A stretch of 35,298 bases of DNA from assembly GCA_001970955.1 (NCBI GenBank), contig MPUH01000778.1, positions 1 to 35,298 on the forward strand, in the 5' to 3' direction. The DNA is from Stentor coeruleus. Taxonomy: Eukaryota > Ciliophora > Heterotrichea > Heterotrichida > Stentoridae. Both the position numbers and the translations under genes were made by a program. Of the stretch, positions 1 through 9,754 are shown one piece after another. The notes beneath the pieces were generated by a model that saw only the letters and a list, made by a program, of their open reading frames with translations, had not been told where the DNA came from and ran no database searches. Numbering within the stretch: position 1 is the stretch's first letter; every line of letters starts with the position of its first letter.

Positions 1-450
1 GCATTACAAAGACCAAAAACTTTATACTTTATGGTTTATTGTAATAGCTCGACAGCTTAACATACTCAAAAAGGTAGTGCATTCAACTAAATCAAAATTT
101 TTGCATTTTCATATCTCTCTAATATAATTTTTTTCAATATAAAATATACAACATATAGACACCACAAATCTAATGACTGAGGTAAGGCAATGCTTGCATC
201 TCAACATAATTTGATATATGAATGATGATATTAGGCTGTAAAAAATACCTTATAATTATAAATAACAATTTTGAATTTGTCAATCGAGGCTAGATATTTT
301 AGTATTTAAGTAAGCTGACTAGTGCATTTTATATAAAAATGTATACTTAGAATTTATATTTTATCTTCAATATTATCTTAAAACTTATAAAATTTCTTTA
401 TGATGAACTTTCTTTAAGTTTAAAAAATTAACTTTTTGGGGGTTAATCGA
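1..450. other. AT-rich stretch without a recognisable gene
   Basis: I see no ORF of useful length and no RNA gene here. The sequence is low-complexity and AT-rich. It may contain the decayed upstream part of the remnant that begins near 451. Confidence 0.4.
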
Positions 451-737
451 GAAGAATTGAATGAAGAAACTTGTAGAATAGAATATGAAGAGAGCATGAA
501 TTCTTGAAGGTATAGAAATAATCAATGAAAATATATTTTTGTTAAAGGCTTTTGATAGAATGAAAGCTACTCTGACAAATATAATTCTTGAAAAAGCTGG
601 TTACCCAGGAAGCGGATAATTCTATGGCTGTCCCACACCTGGCGTCTATTCCTCACGAGGACCGGCTAAGGAATGCTCCATATTGGAATTATATATATTC
701 CCGGCTGCTAAAGGCTTTTCCTGTCGAATATAGTTAA
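451..737 (+). pseudogene. Decayed coding remnant, at least two frames
   Basis: No family recognised. Three successive stretches read like protein but in different frames. One near 451-500 is Glu-rich (begins EELNEETCRIEYEES). A second near 505-617 includes NENIFLLKAFDRMKATL. A third ends at a TAA at 735-737 and includes HEDRLRNAPYWNYIYSRLL. The last two can be joined by a one-base shift in the A-run near 590-597. No GT...AG intron of 15 or 16 nt resolves the shifts. The last 140 bases are clearly richer in G+C than their surroundings, which first suggests an RNA gene, but the open frame with amphipathic, plausible protein sequence favours the C-terminal part of a decayed gene. A sequencing error in a homopolymer is the alternative for one of the shifts. 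Confidence 0.4.
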
Positions 738-914
738 AGCTACTTATCACTTCACTGTCCTCAAATTTTTTATAGTTAAAATAAAGATTTTACTTAGAAT
801 TTAAACCTTATTCAGTCCGAAATTAGATATTGATTATAAAAATAGTTTAAGATAAAGATTGCATGGTCTGAAAAAAATCAATTTTTTTAAAAGACCTAGG
901 CTAACTTAACCTAG

Positions 915-1055
915 AATGGACTAAAATATATTAGACTCATGATAAGGGCAATGGCTATTAAGATTCTTAGCGCAAGCCAGACAATGCCCAAACACAATTC
1001 CATCTGTTTTAAAGAAATCATAAAAGATCTCTATATCTTTCACAATTCTACGTAA
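915..1055 (+). other. Short open stretch, possible gene fragment
   Basis: A 47-codon open frame lies between a TAG at 912 and a TAA at 1053, including the run RAMAIKILSASQTMPKHNS. It reads more like protein than the flanking DNA, but it is short and matches nothing I recognise. It could be chance. It lies about 250 bases before the carrier start, so part of the carrier promoter may follow it. Confidence 0.2.
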
Positions 1056-1302
1056 AAACTAACCCTCCTCTAGAAAAAAATTACCTTCTCGAAGAAATCG
1101 ATCTATTAGATTCCTCTTAACTCTCTAAGCCTTTTTTTTCAAAACCTGAAAATCAACTTTCTTTCTTAAAGTATAAGTCAGGTTTTTTTTAATTTGCAAG
1201 AAAGTTCGTTGATATAAGCAGATCTGTTCTTTCCCCCTATGATTTCGTATGCCCCCATAAAAGCCATGCATATTATCTCCATACAAAGATTTGTGGTAAT
1301 AA

Positions 1303-2190
1303 ATGTCAGGAGATAAGAAGCCTTCTGTTTATAAGAACTTTCTCATTGGTGGGGCCGCAGGGATGTTTGCTACTTCTTGCATCCAGCCAATTGACTTCGT
1401 AAAGGTTCAGCTTCAAATTAAAGGAGAAGGACAAAAAGGCGTGAAGTCAAGTCCAATTACTATTGCCCGTGAAACTATTGCTAAATACGGAGTTAGACGC
1501 CTTTATACAGGTTTGGACTCAGCTTTACTCCGTCAGGCAACCTATACAACTGCTCGTATGGGTATTTACAAGACTATGATGGATTGGGGTAATGAAAAAT
1601 ACAACAATCGAGTTCCAGTTTGGTTGAAAGGTGCTTTCTCGCTAGCTGCTGGTGGATTGGCTGCAATTGTTGGTAATCCCGCTGATCTTTCCCTTATTAG
1701 AATGCAGAGTGACCATACTTTACCTCCTGAAAAGAGAAGAAATTATACTGGTGTAGGCAACGCTCTTACTAGAATTGTAAGAGAAGAAGGAACTCTTGCT
1801 CTTTGGAGAGGATGTACTCCAACTATTGCAAGGGCTATGTCTTTGAACTTTGGTATGCTCGGACCCTATGACCAGGCTAAAGAAGTTCTCCAGAAGCAAT
1901 TCGGTAACTTCACAGGTATTGGCCCAGCCAGCTCATTCATAGCTGCCTTCTTTGCATGTGTTTTCTCTTTACCTTTCGACAATGTAAAGACTAAATTCCA
2001 GAAGATGATTAAAGGACCAGATGGGCAATACCCATATAAGAGTTTCGGTGACTGCTTCACAAAATCCTTGAAAAGTGAAGGCCCTCTTGGCCTTTATGTG
2101 GGCTTCTTCACCTATGTGACAAGAATTGCCCCACACGTCATCATTACATTGTTGACAACAGACTTCTTGAACTCTCGGTTCAATAAATAG
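1303..2190 (+). CDS. Mitochondrial carrier, 2-oxoglutarate/malate type
   Basis: This 295-aa protein is a mitochondrial inner-membrane solute carrier (SLC25 family). It has the three-fold repeat with signature starts at residues 29-34 (PIDFVK), 126-133 (PADLSLIR) and 224-229 (PFDNVK). The best match I know is the 2-oxoglutarate/malate carrier (SLC25A11): it shares the LLRQATYTT run near residues 76-83, the non-standard second signature ending in LIR, and LWRGC.PT.ARA near 168-178. The family exchanges cytosolic malate for matrix 2-oxoglutarate in the malate-aspartate shuttle. Length is normal and the frame is intact. The start is fixed by a TAA directly upstream (aataaATG). It ends in TAG, 19 bases from the convergent gene that follows. 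The substrate is inferred from sequence resemblance, so a dicarboxylate carrier of the same clade is possible. Confidence 0.9.
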   Translation: MSGDKKPSVYKNFLIGGAAGMFATSCIQPIDFVKVQLQIKGEGQKGVKSSPITIARETIAKYGVRRLYTGLDSALLRQATYTTARMGIYKTMMDWGNEKYNNRVPVWLKGAFSLAAGGLAAIVGNPADLSLIRMQSDHTLPPEKRRNYTGVGNALTRIVREEGTLALWRGCTPTIARAMSLNFGMLGPYDQAKEVLQKQFGNFTGIGPASSFIAAFFACVFSLPFDNVKTKFQKMIKGPDGQYPYKSFGDCFTKSLKSEGPLGLYVGFFTYVTRIAPHVIITLLTTDFLNSRFNK

Positions 2191-2209
2191 AATTAATTAC
2201 TTTCTCTAA

Positions 2210-3541
2210 TTAGTGAAAAATAAGTTCATTGCTTATGATTTTTCCATCTGATACAAGAAAAAGTCTACCATCTTGAACATCTTCTACTTTAACTTCTTTT
2301 TGAATAGTTTCTTTGTAATTAAGAATTCTATCTCCAAGGCTTATAGGAACTGCTTTGTTAGAAACAGCAATAGCAAGATTATTATAAGAATAGAAACTTG
2401 TATTGACTATATTTATGACAATAGACCCATCTTGATGTTCGATTTTACTTACTGATATATAGAATGGATTAACAGGGAATACTTGAGATACAAAATTCCC
2501 TTTACATTCAGCTATTAGATGATTTGAAACGTAGTCAAAAAATGAAATGCAAAGAAATGCTGTTGTTGAAGAATTTGCTTCTAAGTAATTAAACTTATGA
2601 ATTTTTTGCTTGTTTTCTATGTTATAGATAAAAATATTCCTTACTGGCTTTGATGAAGTATTTCTTACTTTTAGTGTCCATTGGCTTAAATGCATGTCAT
2701 ATTGAAACTTCCTAATTTCAATTAAGCCATATTCTGGAGAATCTTCTTGGTTAGCATCAATCATTTCATTATACATTTTCATTGTCTTTTGTATGCCTGA
2801 AATATATTCTTGAGATTTTTTCAATGATTCCTTTATAAATTTTAGCTGACTTTTGAAAATCGCATTATTCTTGCGGGGCTTTTTTAGTAAATCATTTACG
2901 CATGCCGCATGTTCTGAAGCTGAAAAGACAGCAGATTTTATATCTTCTGTAACATTTTCTACTTGTCTTATGTGTAATGGAAGTTCAGATTCTAATGATC
3001 CCTCTAAATCTTTTCTCAAATTTTTAACTGTATTGATAATCAGATATTTAGCCTCTTCTTCAGGATTTTTTTTATCAGTGTAATACTCATTCAAAATATG
3101 CTCATGCATTCCTGTAGTTTCTTTACTTCTAGAAGCACATGAAAGATCGTATGACCTAAATACAGATTTCTCTAAAACAACTATGTAATTACAGCCAGTT
3201 GCATATCCATATGAGAGAAAATTGTCTTTATTAATAAAACTTCCGTAATGGCTTTCGTCTAATTTACCGAAATCTGAGAATTCTTGCTGATAAGAAAGAT
3301 AAGCCAAATCACTTTTTTCTGTGAGGCTCAAAGCTAAAAAAGGTGTCTTAGAATATGTTAAGCCGAGGATTTTACCAAATCGCATACATTCAAGTAAGGG
3401 GCTTACTAGAATGATTGTATCATCTTTGATTTTGCTATTGATCCAGTTTAAGTATTGGCTTAGTTCATTTATAAGATCTTCTGAAGGCTCACTGTCCACA
3501 GGGTTATTAATCGTAATAAACAATATCCTCTTTTCACCCAT
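2210..3541 (-). CDS. Hypothetical protein with central helix and C-terminal beta-rich region
   Basis: I do not recognise this 443-aa protein. The N-terminal ~140 residues alternate hydrophobic strands and helices (ILFITINNP, TIILVSPLLECM, NYIVVLEKS), like a globular alpha/beta domain. Residues ~165-265 are charged and helical, probably coiled coil. The C-terminal ~170 residues are beta-rich, with a pattern like an Ig-type sandwich (WTLKVRNTSSKPVRNIFIY, then SIVINIVNTSFYSYNNLAI), the kind of repeat that often carries protein contacts. There is no signal peptide and no membrane segment. The frame is intact and it ends in TAA. It is convergent with the carrier, 19 bases away, and its start is 54 bases from the end of the next minus-strand gene. 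Confidence 0.75.
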   Translation of the reverse strand: MGEKRILFITINNPVDSEPSEDLINELSQYLNWINSKIKDDTIILVSPLLECMRFGKILGLTYSKTPFLALSLTEKSDLAYLSYQQEFSDFGKLDESHYGSFINKDNFLSYGYATGCNYIVVLEKSVFRSYDLSCASRSKETTGMHEHILNEYYTDKKNPEEEAKYLIINTVKNLRKDLEGSLESELPLHIRQVENVTEDIKSAVFSASEHAACVNDLLKKPRKNNAIFKSQLKFIKESLKKSQEYISGIQKTMKMYNEMIDANQEDSPEYGLIEIRKFQYDMHLSQWTLKVRNTSSKPVRNIFIYNIENKQKIHKFNYLEANSSTTAFLCISFFDYVSNHLIAECKGNFVSQVFPVNPFYISVSKIEHQDGSIVINIVNTSFYSYNNLAIAVSNKAVPISLGDRILNYKETIQKEVKVEDVQDGRLFLVSDGKIISNELIFH

Positions 3542-3595
3542 TTATCTATAATTCGATTTTTATTTGCAACAAAGTAGCTATCTATTATATTTAGC

Positions 3596-4330
3596 TTATG
3601 AACTGTTAGAATGAAGTAGCTTATAAACCTCTTGTATTTGCAAGTTTTGTCTTTCTTTTTTCATATTTTGGAATTTTTGTAAAAGTTTTTCCATCTCCAA
3701 ACTCCTCTTCTTTTTCATCTCATCCTCAACTGCATTAAGTCTTTTTTTTAATGCATTAAGATCAACTTCATGCTTATTTTCAGAATGAAGCATTTTCTGA
3801 GCTATCTTTTTTTTTCTTTCGACTTCCCAATTTTTAGTTTCAATTTCAGTTAGTATATCGATCCTTTGCTGAACTTTATGGGCTTCACCATATTCTTTCA
3901 TTTTTAGTAGTCCGTTCTTTATCTGAATCATGTTAAGTAATTCACTTGATTTTTTGAAAATTTGAGGTATTAAATTCTCTAAGCGTAAAAGATTATCAGC
4001 TTGCTCTTGTTTCTGCTTTTCTACAAGTTTTTCAATTTGCTCATCCGCATTAGCTTTATGATTCTCGAACCGTTTTTCCCAAGAAGAGGAAAAATCATTG
4101 AATTCCTGCAACTGATTATTTTCTAGGTCTATGCGTTCGTTTTCTTGCTTAGCTTTTAGTTCTTCAAGCTTTTCAGCCTTTCGTAATTGAAATTTCATTT
4201 CAATTTCATTTTTAAGTGTTTGAGCAACATCATATTTTCCTTCCCTTTCCAGGTTGTGACAACGGTCTTGAAGCTCCTCACTGAATATCTTTTACATAGA
4301 CTCTAAACTTGAAAGCTTTTCTCCGCTCAT
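3596..4330 (-). CDS. Coiled-coil protein, two exons with a 15-nt intron
   Basis: This gene runs from ATG at 4330-4328 to TAA at 3598-3596. Read without splicing it hits a TAA after 12 codons. Removing the 15-nt intron at 4281-4295 restores the frame and gives a 239-aa protein starting MSGEKLSSLESIEELQ. The product is almost entirely helical and charged (Lys/Glu/Gln-rich), with heptad-like spacing throughout. Two short segments, residues ~17-40 (CHNLEREGKYDVAQTLKNEI) and ~130-150 (KMKEYGEAHKVQQRIDIL), look like UVR-type helical hairpins in which a small loop separates two helices. Such proteins in ciliates are often cytoskeletal or basal-body components, but that role is inference. No enzyme motif is visible. 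A start at the internal Met (4198) would waste 39 plausible codons, so I reject it. Confidence 0.8.
4281..4295 (-). other. 15-nt spliceosomal intron
   Basis: On the minus strand this reads GTAAAAGATATTCAG. It has GT and AG ends, contains the in-frame TAA, and its removal joins TCT-AT to TGAG as TCT ATT GAG with the downstream frame maintained. The length is the typical heterotrich value. The other intron in this window (19981-19995) has the same GTAAAA start and a TAT before the 3' end. Confidence 0.85.
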
Positions 4331-5510
4331 ATATTATTATATAATAAAGAACGAGTCTAGAATATTAAATGATAAATAGTTTATATATTGTTTGTATAAT
4401 TGGAAGATTTAGCAATTTAAAAGATAACTGTGAGTTTAAAAGTATAATTTATTGTAAATCAACTGGATATAGTGATAAAAAGAAAATAATTAAAGATAAA
4501 TGGATATATATTAAATGATTGTGAATTAAAAGAGGTTAGTGATTAAATTAAGTAAATAGCAATGATTCTTTTATTGGATTAGAATTTAATATTTTTTTTT
4601 ATGTTAGTGAAAGGTTAAATTTATTTGAGGAATTTTTACTAGTATGACAGAATAAAAAATCATATTTCTTTGTAAAGATTAATTTAATTCACAATCTAAA
4701 ATTTTGTTCATTTATTTCACAGCAATTTAAAACTTTTTTGTAATAAATTAAATAATAAAGTTGTATATTAATTGTTTAAAATATCATTTGGATTATGATA
4801 TGTAATAAACTAAGTTTATGCTAAATTATATTATGACTATTATATATACTTTAATTCTTTAAAAGTCTAACATTAAGATACAAAAGTTACAATTTATAAA
4901 TCACGAATCTTTAAATAGCTGTAAAAATGAATCTGCCCAGAAGGAACTTCTTCGATTAGTTATACTAATGATTATCAGAGAAATTGACTTGCTTGCACAC
5001 ACTACTTTACAATCAGATTATTTAGCACACAAAATCTTATATGATATAATACTTTAATAATCATTCTAAAGCATGAAACTAGGAAACATTTATATAAACT
5101 GAAAACATTGATAAAAGTAGTAAAAAGATTGAATGCTCTATAAACAGATTGTTTTCATTCAAAATTTCTTATGCAAGTTTATGCTGATATATACAGCCTC
5201 CTAATATCTTATATAAAAATAATTTCAGGATATTATCAATAGATTAGATACAATAATAAATGAGAAATTTTATACAAAGCCAAATATATAATGATTTTAC
5301 AATTCATAATATATCATAAATAAAATGCTAGACTCTATCAAAATTTATCATTAAATTTATATATAATCACTACCTCCCTATTTCTAAAAATAAGCGATTT
5401 TAAGCATATTAGCCATAATATACGTTTAGAGTATATGATAGTAACTATTTATGATTATTCAGATGTTGGTTATAGACATCAGCTAAAACTTAAGCGATAT
5501 TACTATTTCT

Positions 5511-5540
5511 ATAATATTCTATAATATTCTATAATATTCT
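5511..5540. repeat. 10-bp tandem repeat, three copies
   Basis: ATAATATTCT is repeated three times without change (5511-5520, 5521-5530, 5531-5540), preceded by a partial TTCT. It is a simple AT-rich microsatellite-like array with no visible function. Confidence 0.85.
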
Positions 5541-5562
5541 ATTTTTATATACAAATTATGCT

Positions 5563-5748
5563 ATTTTGTTACTTAAATGAATGCTCAATTTTATATTCGT
5601 TTAGGGTAATCTAGCATAGCTAGTAAAATGAAATGATTTCTCCTAAGAAATTCATATTTTGTTACTTAAATGAATGCTCAATTTTATATTCGTTTAGGGT
5701 AATCTAGCATAGCTAATAAAATCAAATGATTTTTTCTAAGAAATTCAA
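5563..5748. repeat. 93-bp tandem duplication, two diverged copies
   Basis: Copy 1 is 5563-5655 and copy 2 is 5656-5748. Both begin ATTTTGTTACTTAAATGAAT and contain GGGTAATCTAGCATAGCTA. They differ by a handful of substitutions in the last third, so this is a real duplication and not an assembly echo. It ends about 70 bases before the next start codon, so it lies in the likely promoter region of the gene at 5821. Confidence 0.9.
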
Positions 5749-5820
5749 TTTTAGTAAAAAAAGTTTTCATTTGTTTATTCATTAAATTTTCCATCTTTGT
5801 AGAATATTTATAATTATAAG

Positions 5821-7077
5821 ATGAATATAGCAGAACCCTACTTTCGTATCAGAGAAAAAGCCAAACCACTTGCTTCTATCAAAGATAAAACTAAAGAACT
5901 TGCAAAACAATATGGAATTACTAAAAGAATACTAGCCTATTGTAAAATAAAAGTTATTCAGTATAATGAAATATCCTATATCAAGATTATTTTCCCAAAA
6001 GATGAGTCTTACCCATATTTTATATCTGGAATCAAAGGATATATTTGCTATAGCGACGATATACTCACAGCACTCTATTGTAATCAAATGATGCATCACA
6101 AAGACACTAATCATAAAAATAGTATTCGCACCTATGGATATATTAATGACTCAAGCAGTTATTCTTTAGATTTCTATAAAAATTTGAATGGAGGCTCATG
6201 CGAAATTGAAATCAAGCTTAAAGCCGGAACTTTTACGTCTGGAAGCTATATTTATACAAAAAGAAGAGGAAACCAATATTTGAATGCTTTATATTTCAAA
6301 ATTAATAGGCCAGAGTTTTATGAAACTAAAAGCAATATATCAGAATCATTACTAATTGCCTCACCTACAAGAAGCATTGTTTATCAAAAATTCCCTTTGC
6401 ATTTTTCTTGTAACTATTCTCAGACTTGTTTTAACTATATAAAAAGCCTAGAATGGGATATTAATTATTTTGATGCATCTGGAAATAGATGTTATTGCAG
6501 CAACTGTTTTCCTACTTATTGGATAAATACCCAAGTTATTGCTGATGAAACATATATAATCCCTAGAGGATGGATGCGTTTTGGTCTTAAAGTACCTTTT
6601 ATTTTTAGCAATATAAATAATGCATGGGATAGTTGGAGTAACGCATTTCATGGGACCAATCCTGCAAGCGCTTATTCAATTATTCAGCATAAAACTTTGT
6701 TACTTCATGGCGATTATACTTCAGAAGGTGCAAGAATAGGTGTGAACTGCTCAGCAGAAGAATGGGATTATTATTATGTTTCTCCTCATATATGCTATGC
6801 TTCTCATCCTTGGTATAGCAAGGTGTAGCATGCTGGTATGAGAAACGGTAAAAAAAGGTATGCTCAAATTGCCTTGGCCGTAAAAATGAGAAAAGGCTCA
6901 TACTTGAAACAAAGGGAAACTGAAGGAGGGGCCAAAAGGATTTTTGATGATTATAGTATTATTCCTGAAAATGAAATCGAGTGGTATTCAAAAAGAAGAG
7001 GATGTGTTATGCCTTACGGAGTTTTAATTAGAGTTTTTGGAAAAACGAGAAAGAGAGAAATCATGAAAACAGCTTAG
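5821..7077 (+). CDS. FHGT-domain protein (NEURL4 C-terminus-like), interrupted by in-frame TAG
   Basis: The first open frame gives 335 aa and stops at TAG 6826-6828; the same frame then continues 82 more codons to TAG 7075-7077, still in the same domain. Residues ~270-end carry FHGT, then GVNCSAEEWDYYYVSP, YASHPWYSKV and, after the TAG, YAQIALAVKMRKGSYLKQ. This order resembles a module I associate with the C-terminus of neuralized-like protein 4 and many protist proteins; its H-x-T motif recalls ADP-ribosyltransferase folds, though activity is not shown. Either an 18-nt intron (6825-6842) is spliced out, giving 412 aa, or TGG mutated to TAG and this is a young pseudogene, or the codon is read through. 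No other damage is visible, which argues for a functional or very recently lost gene. The N-terminal ~250 residues are unrecognised, with a Cys pair (CYCSNC) near residue 220. Confidence 0.55.
6825..6842 (+). other. Candidate 18-nt intron or nonsense site
   Basis: The bases GTAGCATGCTGGTATGAG start with GT, end with AG and contain the in-frame TAG. Removing them leaves V-N-G-K-K-R-Y-A-Q in frame. The 5' end (GTAGC) departs from the GTAAAA of the two clear introns here, and 18 nt is outside the usual 15-16 nt, so splicing is uncertain. Confidence 0.35.
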
Positions 7078-7747
7078 AATCCTTATATTAAATATGAAAT
7101 TGAATGATTATCATGAAAAATTATGTGATGATAAAATGCTTAAATTATTTTATAATAATTTTCTATAGCCTACTCATGCTTGCGTGATATTAACTTAGTT
7201 AATGACTTAAATAGAGCAAATAATTTAATTATTTATAAATAATATAGCCTTAAAGTAGGAATATATATATTTTGATTATGCAAAGCTTTATAGAAAATTC
7301 TATGAAAAATTCGACTATATAGGATTGCTGTTGTAAAATATATATAAATATTACTTAGAGACTATGACATGAATTTTAATATGTAATTTGTATGATAAAT
7401 CATTTAAGAATCCAAAGGGAAGTTAATCAAACTAGGTTTAAAATAGATTTATTTCCTAATTTATTATAAAACATAAGATAAATTAATTAAATCATAGTAT
7501 CCCAGACTTAGACTTTAAGCTATAAATATAATGCATTAAATAATATTTTCAAAATAATAAATTTATCATGGCTACCCACTTTTCATAAGCAAGAGGGCTT
7601 ATATGAAAAATGTTCTTCTAATTTATTACATCATAATAAACTTTTTTATTATAAATAATGGAATATCGATAAATTGAACTATGGCTGATATTAAATAACT
7701 TATAAAAACTAGATTTACAATGAACACTTCACATGAATATTTAACTA
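7078..7747. other. AT-rich spacer
   Basis: No coding signal or RNA gene is visible. It separates the FHGT gene from the cluster of decayed genes. Confidence 0.4.
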
Positions 7748-8235
7748 AAAGATCCAGAATCAACTGCTGATACTTTTATACTTAAGCACACTTTATCTCC
7801 TCCTATAGGTGATTACTTGAAAAAAGTAACTCGTCTGCAATCCCAAACTATTTAAAACAGCCAAGAATTAAAGAAAAAGTGCTTCCCCATACCTAAAATG
7901 GATCCTTATGAAATACCTAAAGAAAGAAGAATAAGAAAATCAATATTTTCTGAAAAACTAAACCAAACTTTGATGAACTCTTTTGGCAAGTGTGGAATTA
8001 CCAGTAACTAACGATATTAACAGGAAATAAATAAGTTTCGAATTAAGAACACAAATCGGTATGAACCAAGGAAAACTAAAAAAAGAGAGCCAGGACTGTT
8101 TGTTTTCAAGCAAGACTTTATACAACCCACTTGTTATTTTTTCTCTGTATGCGATGGTCATGAGAAAAATAGACTTGATCAGTTACTTTGTCTCCTCCTA
8201 TCAAGCATTTAGATGACCCTTTCTTAAATTGGTAG
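7748..8235 (+). pseudogene. PP2C-type protein phosphatase pseudogene
   Basis: An open frame from 7748 (KDPESTADTFILKHTLSPP) continues with one TAA to a TAA near 8008. After frame changes comes a segment containing ESQDCLF and then YFFSVCDGHEKN. These match the first two PP2C (PPM family) motifs: the NQDS-type strand and the F-x-V-x-DGHG metal-binding motif, here with DGHE instead of DGHG. A further shift leads to KHLDDPFLNW before TAG at 8233. Intact PP2Cs are Mg/Mn-dependent Ser/Thr phosphatases of about 300 aa; here everything after the second motif is lost. Frameshifts plus stops and the altered DGH-G make this non-functional. The presumed parent is a ciliate PP2C with an N-terminal extension. 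Confidence 0.6.
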
Positions 8236-8404
8236 TTAGATATAAGGCTTTGTGAATATGCAATTTTTAACAAGATTTTAGGAAGCAAAAAAATAAGCCG
8301 GAGAAATTTATTAGTAAAAAGGTAAGTGCAAATGCTATATTTTGGCAGATATGTAATATATATGGATCAAGAAAAGTAATGAATGCAATGATAAGCTTTA
8401 AAAA

Positions 8405-8883
8405 ATAATAGAAGAGGATACAGAAAAAATCTTAAAAGAACTTTTAGAAGAGGATGATAAAAACTTTACTTCTGATAGCAAGGATTTGAAATGCTTATTG
8501 ATGCCAATACTGAAAAGTTAATACAAGAGATAATAGCTGTCTGCCTTATAATGAAGATCGTAGAGAGGAACTAAATGACAAATTTTTGAAATGGTCCAAG
8601 AAATACTCAGAAAATCTTAGAAGAAATAGTTTATGAGTTTGAATCAAATGAAAAAGCACTCAATATAGATAATAAACACGTTGAAGCTCAAAAACAAAGA
8701 AATGAACTCCAGATACTCATTGAGAAAAATACTGAAGAAATTCTTCAAGAGGTTATAGAAAAATTTGAAGAAGTTATTTTAGCAGGCCAACCTGAAGACA
8801 AGCCTTTAGTATATATTCAGAATCTATACAAGCAATTAATTAGTATTATAATAGCACCTATTAAAATCAAATTATATTTATAA
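8405..8883 (+). pseudogene. Decayed helical repeat protein
   Basis: At least three frames together carry a repeated helical motif: DTEKILKELLEED, NTEKLIQEIIA, NTQKILEEIVYEF and NTEEILQEVIEKF. The last frame is open for about 95 codons to TAA at 8881-8883. The repeated (D/N)T(E/Q)-x-(I/L)-(L/I)-x-E pattern shows an ancestral protein built from internal repeats of about 40 residues. No family is recognised. Frame changes near 8490, 8540 and 8605 have no intron-like sequences to explain them. It might be the 3' part of the same ancestral gene as the PP2C remnant upstream, since both are on the plus strand, but the 170 bases between show nothing convincing. Confidence 0.5.
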
Positions 8884-8974
8884 AATTCTATATATTACTA
8901 TATAAAATCTATTTTCTTTGTATGCCCACATTCTAAATATTTACTCTAACATATAAATCTCTAATTTATATCGT

Positions 8975-9710
8975 CTACTTCTGAGCTATCTCAACAGCAT
9001 ACTTAAAATTTTCACACATCATATCATCTCAAATTAAAACCCCATCTACATCCTCTTGTGATAATAATATCTCAGCATTTCTATTATCAACTTTGCCTCC
9101 ATATAATCCTAATACCCTTAGCAATATCTTTATCAACATTTTCTATAAGCCACTGTCTAATATATCCATGCACTTCTTGAACTTTCCCAGGTGTTGAACT
9201 TTTACCACATTCATTTTCCTATGTAGGATTATATACAATAACAACCTTATACCACTTTTTTTCAGCAAACCCTTTTATAGCATTAAGCTCCTTTGTCACT
9301 ACATCTAAAGCCACTCAAGTTCCCTCTCAAACAAATTTTCCCCTATACAAAACACAATATTTAGCCCATTTTCTAAAGCTTAATATGCTTTTTTTCCTAC
9401 AACAGAAACATTTTCATCAAATAAATTCCTTCTTTCTAAATGGCTTATTATAACCAAGTCTATACCAAATCCTTTAATTAACTTGCTGATACTTATCTGT
9501 ATAAGGACCTGTGTTTTCTGAACTACAGTTTTGTTATGATATAGAAATCTCAGGTCTTAGAATATTTTTGATTTGGGTTAAATGCAGTAAGCTTTGGGCT
9601 ATTATGACTTCTTCTCCTTTTATTGCTTTACCCATTAGAGAAGGGTCATTTCAAAGGTTATTCAAAGTTCCTCCCTATGCGTTTTTATTAACATTTCCTG
9701 AAAAAATATA
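8975..9710 (-). pseudogene. Triosephosphate isomerase pseudogene, near full length
   Basis: Read on the minus strand through frame changes, this follows TPI from end to end: GNVNKN for the GNWK-N start, IIAQSLLHLTQIKNIL, QNCSSENTGPYT for the QNC...G-T/AYTGE segment, SHLERR for GHSERR (second catalytic His kept as the aligned segment, first His replaced by Ser), ALENGLNIVFCIGE, the catalytic loop YNPT-stop-ENECGK for YEPVWAIGTGK, STPGKVQEVHGYIRQWL, then VDGVLI and a TAG near the expected C-terminus (8975). The span of about 245 codons equals the normal TPI length. There are at least six nonsense codons and two or more frameshifts. Intact TPI interconverts dihydroxyacetone phosphate and glyceraldehyde 3-phosphate. 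The functional copy must lie elsewhere. No introns are apparent, but the source gene may have none. Confidence 0.8.
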
Positions 9711-9754
9711 TCCTCAAGCTTTGAAGATAAGCTTTCAAAAGTATTACTTTTAAC

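Larger units (their letters stand above)
4331..5820. other. AT-rich intergenic region with repeats
   Basis: No intact gene is visible in these 1.5 kb. A 65-codon open stretch on the plus strand at 4863-5057 (includes QKELLRLVILMIIREIDLL) reads like protein but has no upstream ATG and no recognisable match; it may be a gene fragment. The last 310 bases hold a 10-bp repeat and a 93-bp tandem duplication, both annotated separately, ahead of the gene at 5821. Confidence 0.5.

Noticed and set aside
590..735. G+C-rich island that might be a structured RNA gene
   Set aside because: It has possible hairpins, but an open frame with plausible protein sequence covers it, and no snRNA, SRP, 5S or RNase P signature fits.
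7958..8161. 67-aa minus-strand ORF
   Set aside because: Opposite to the PP2C remnant; the plus strand carries the DGH motif.
9511..9753. 80-aa plus-strand ORF
   Set aside because: Opposite to the TPI pseudogene, whose protein similarity explains the sequence on the minus strand.
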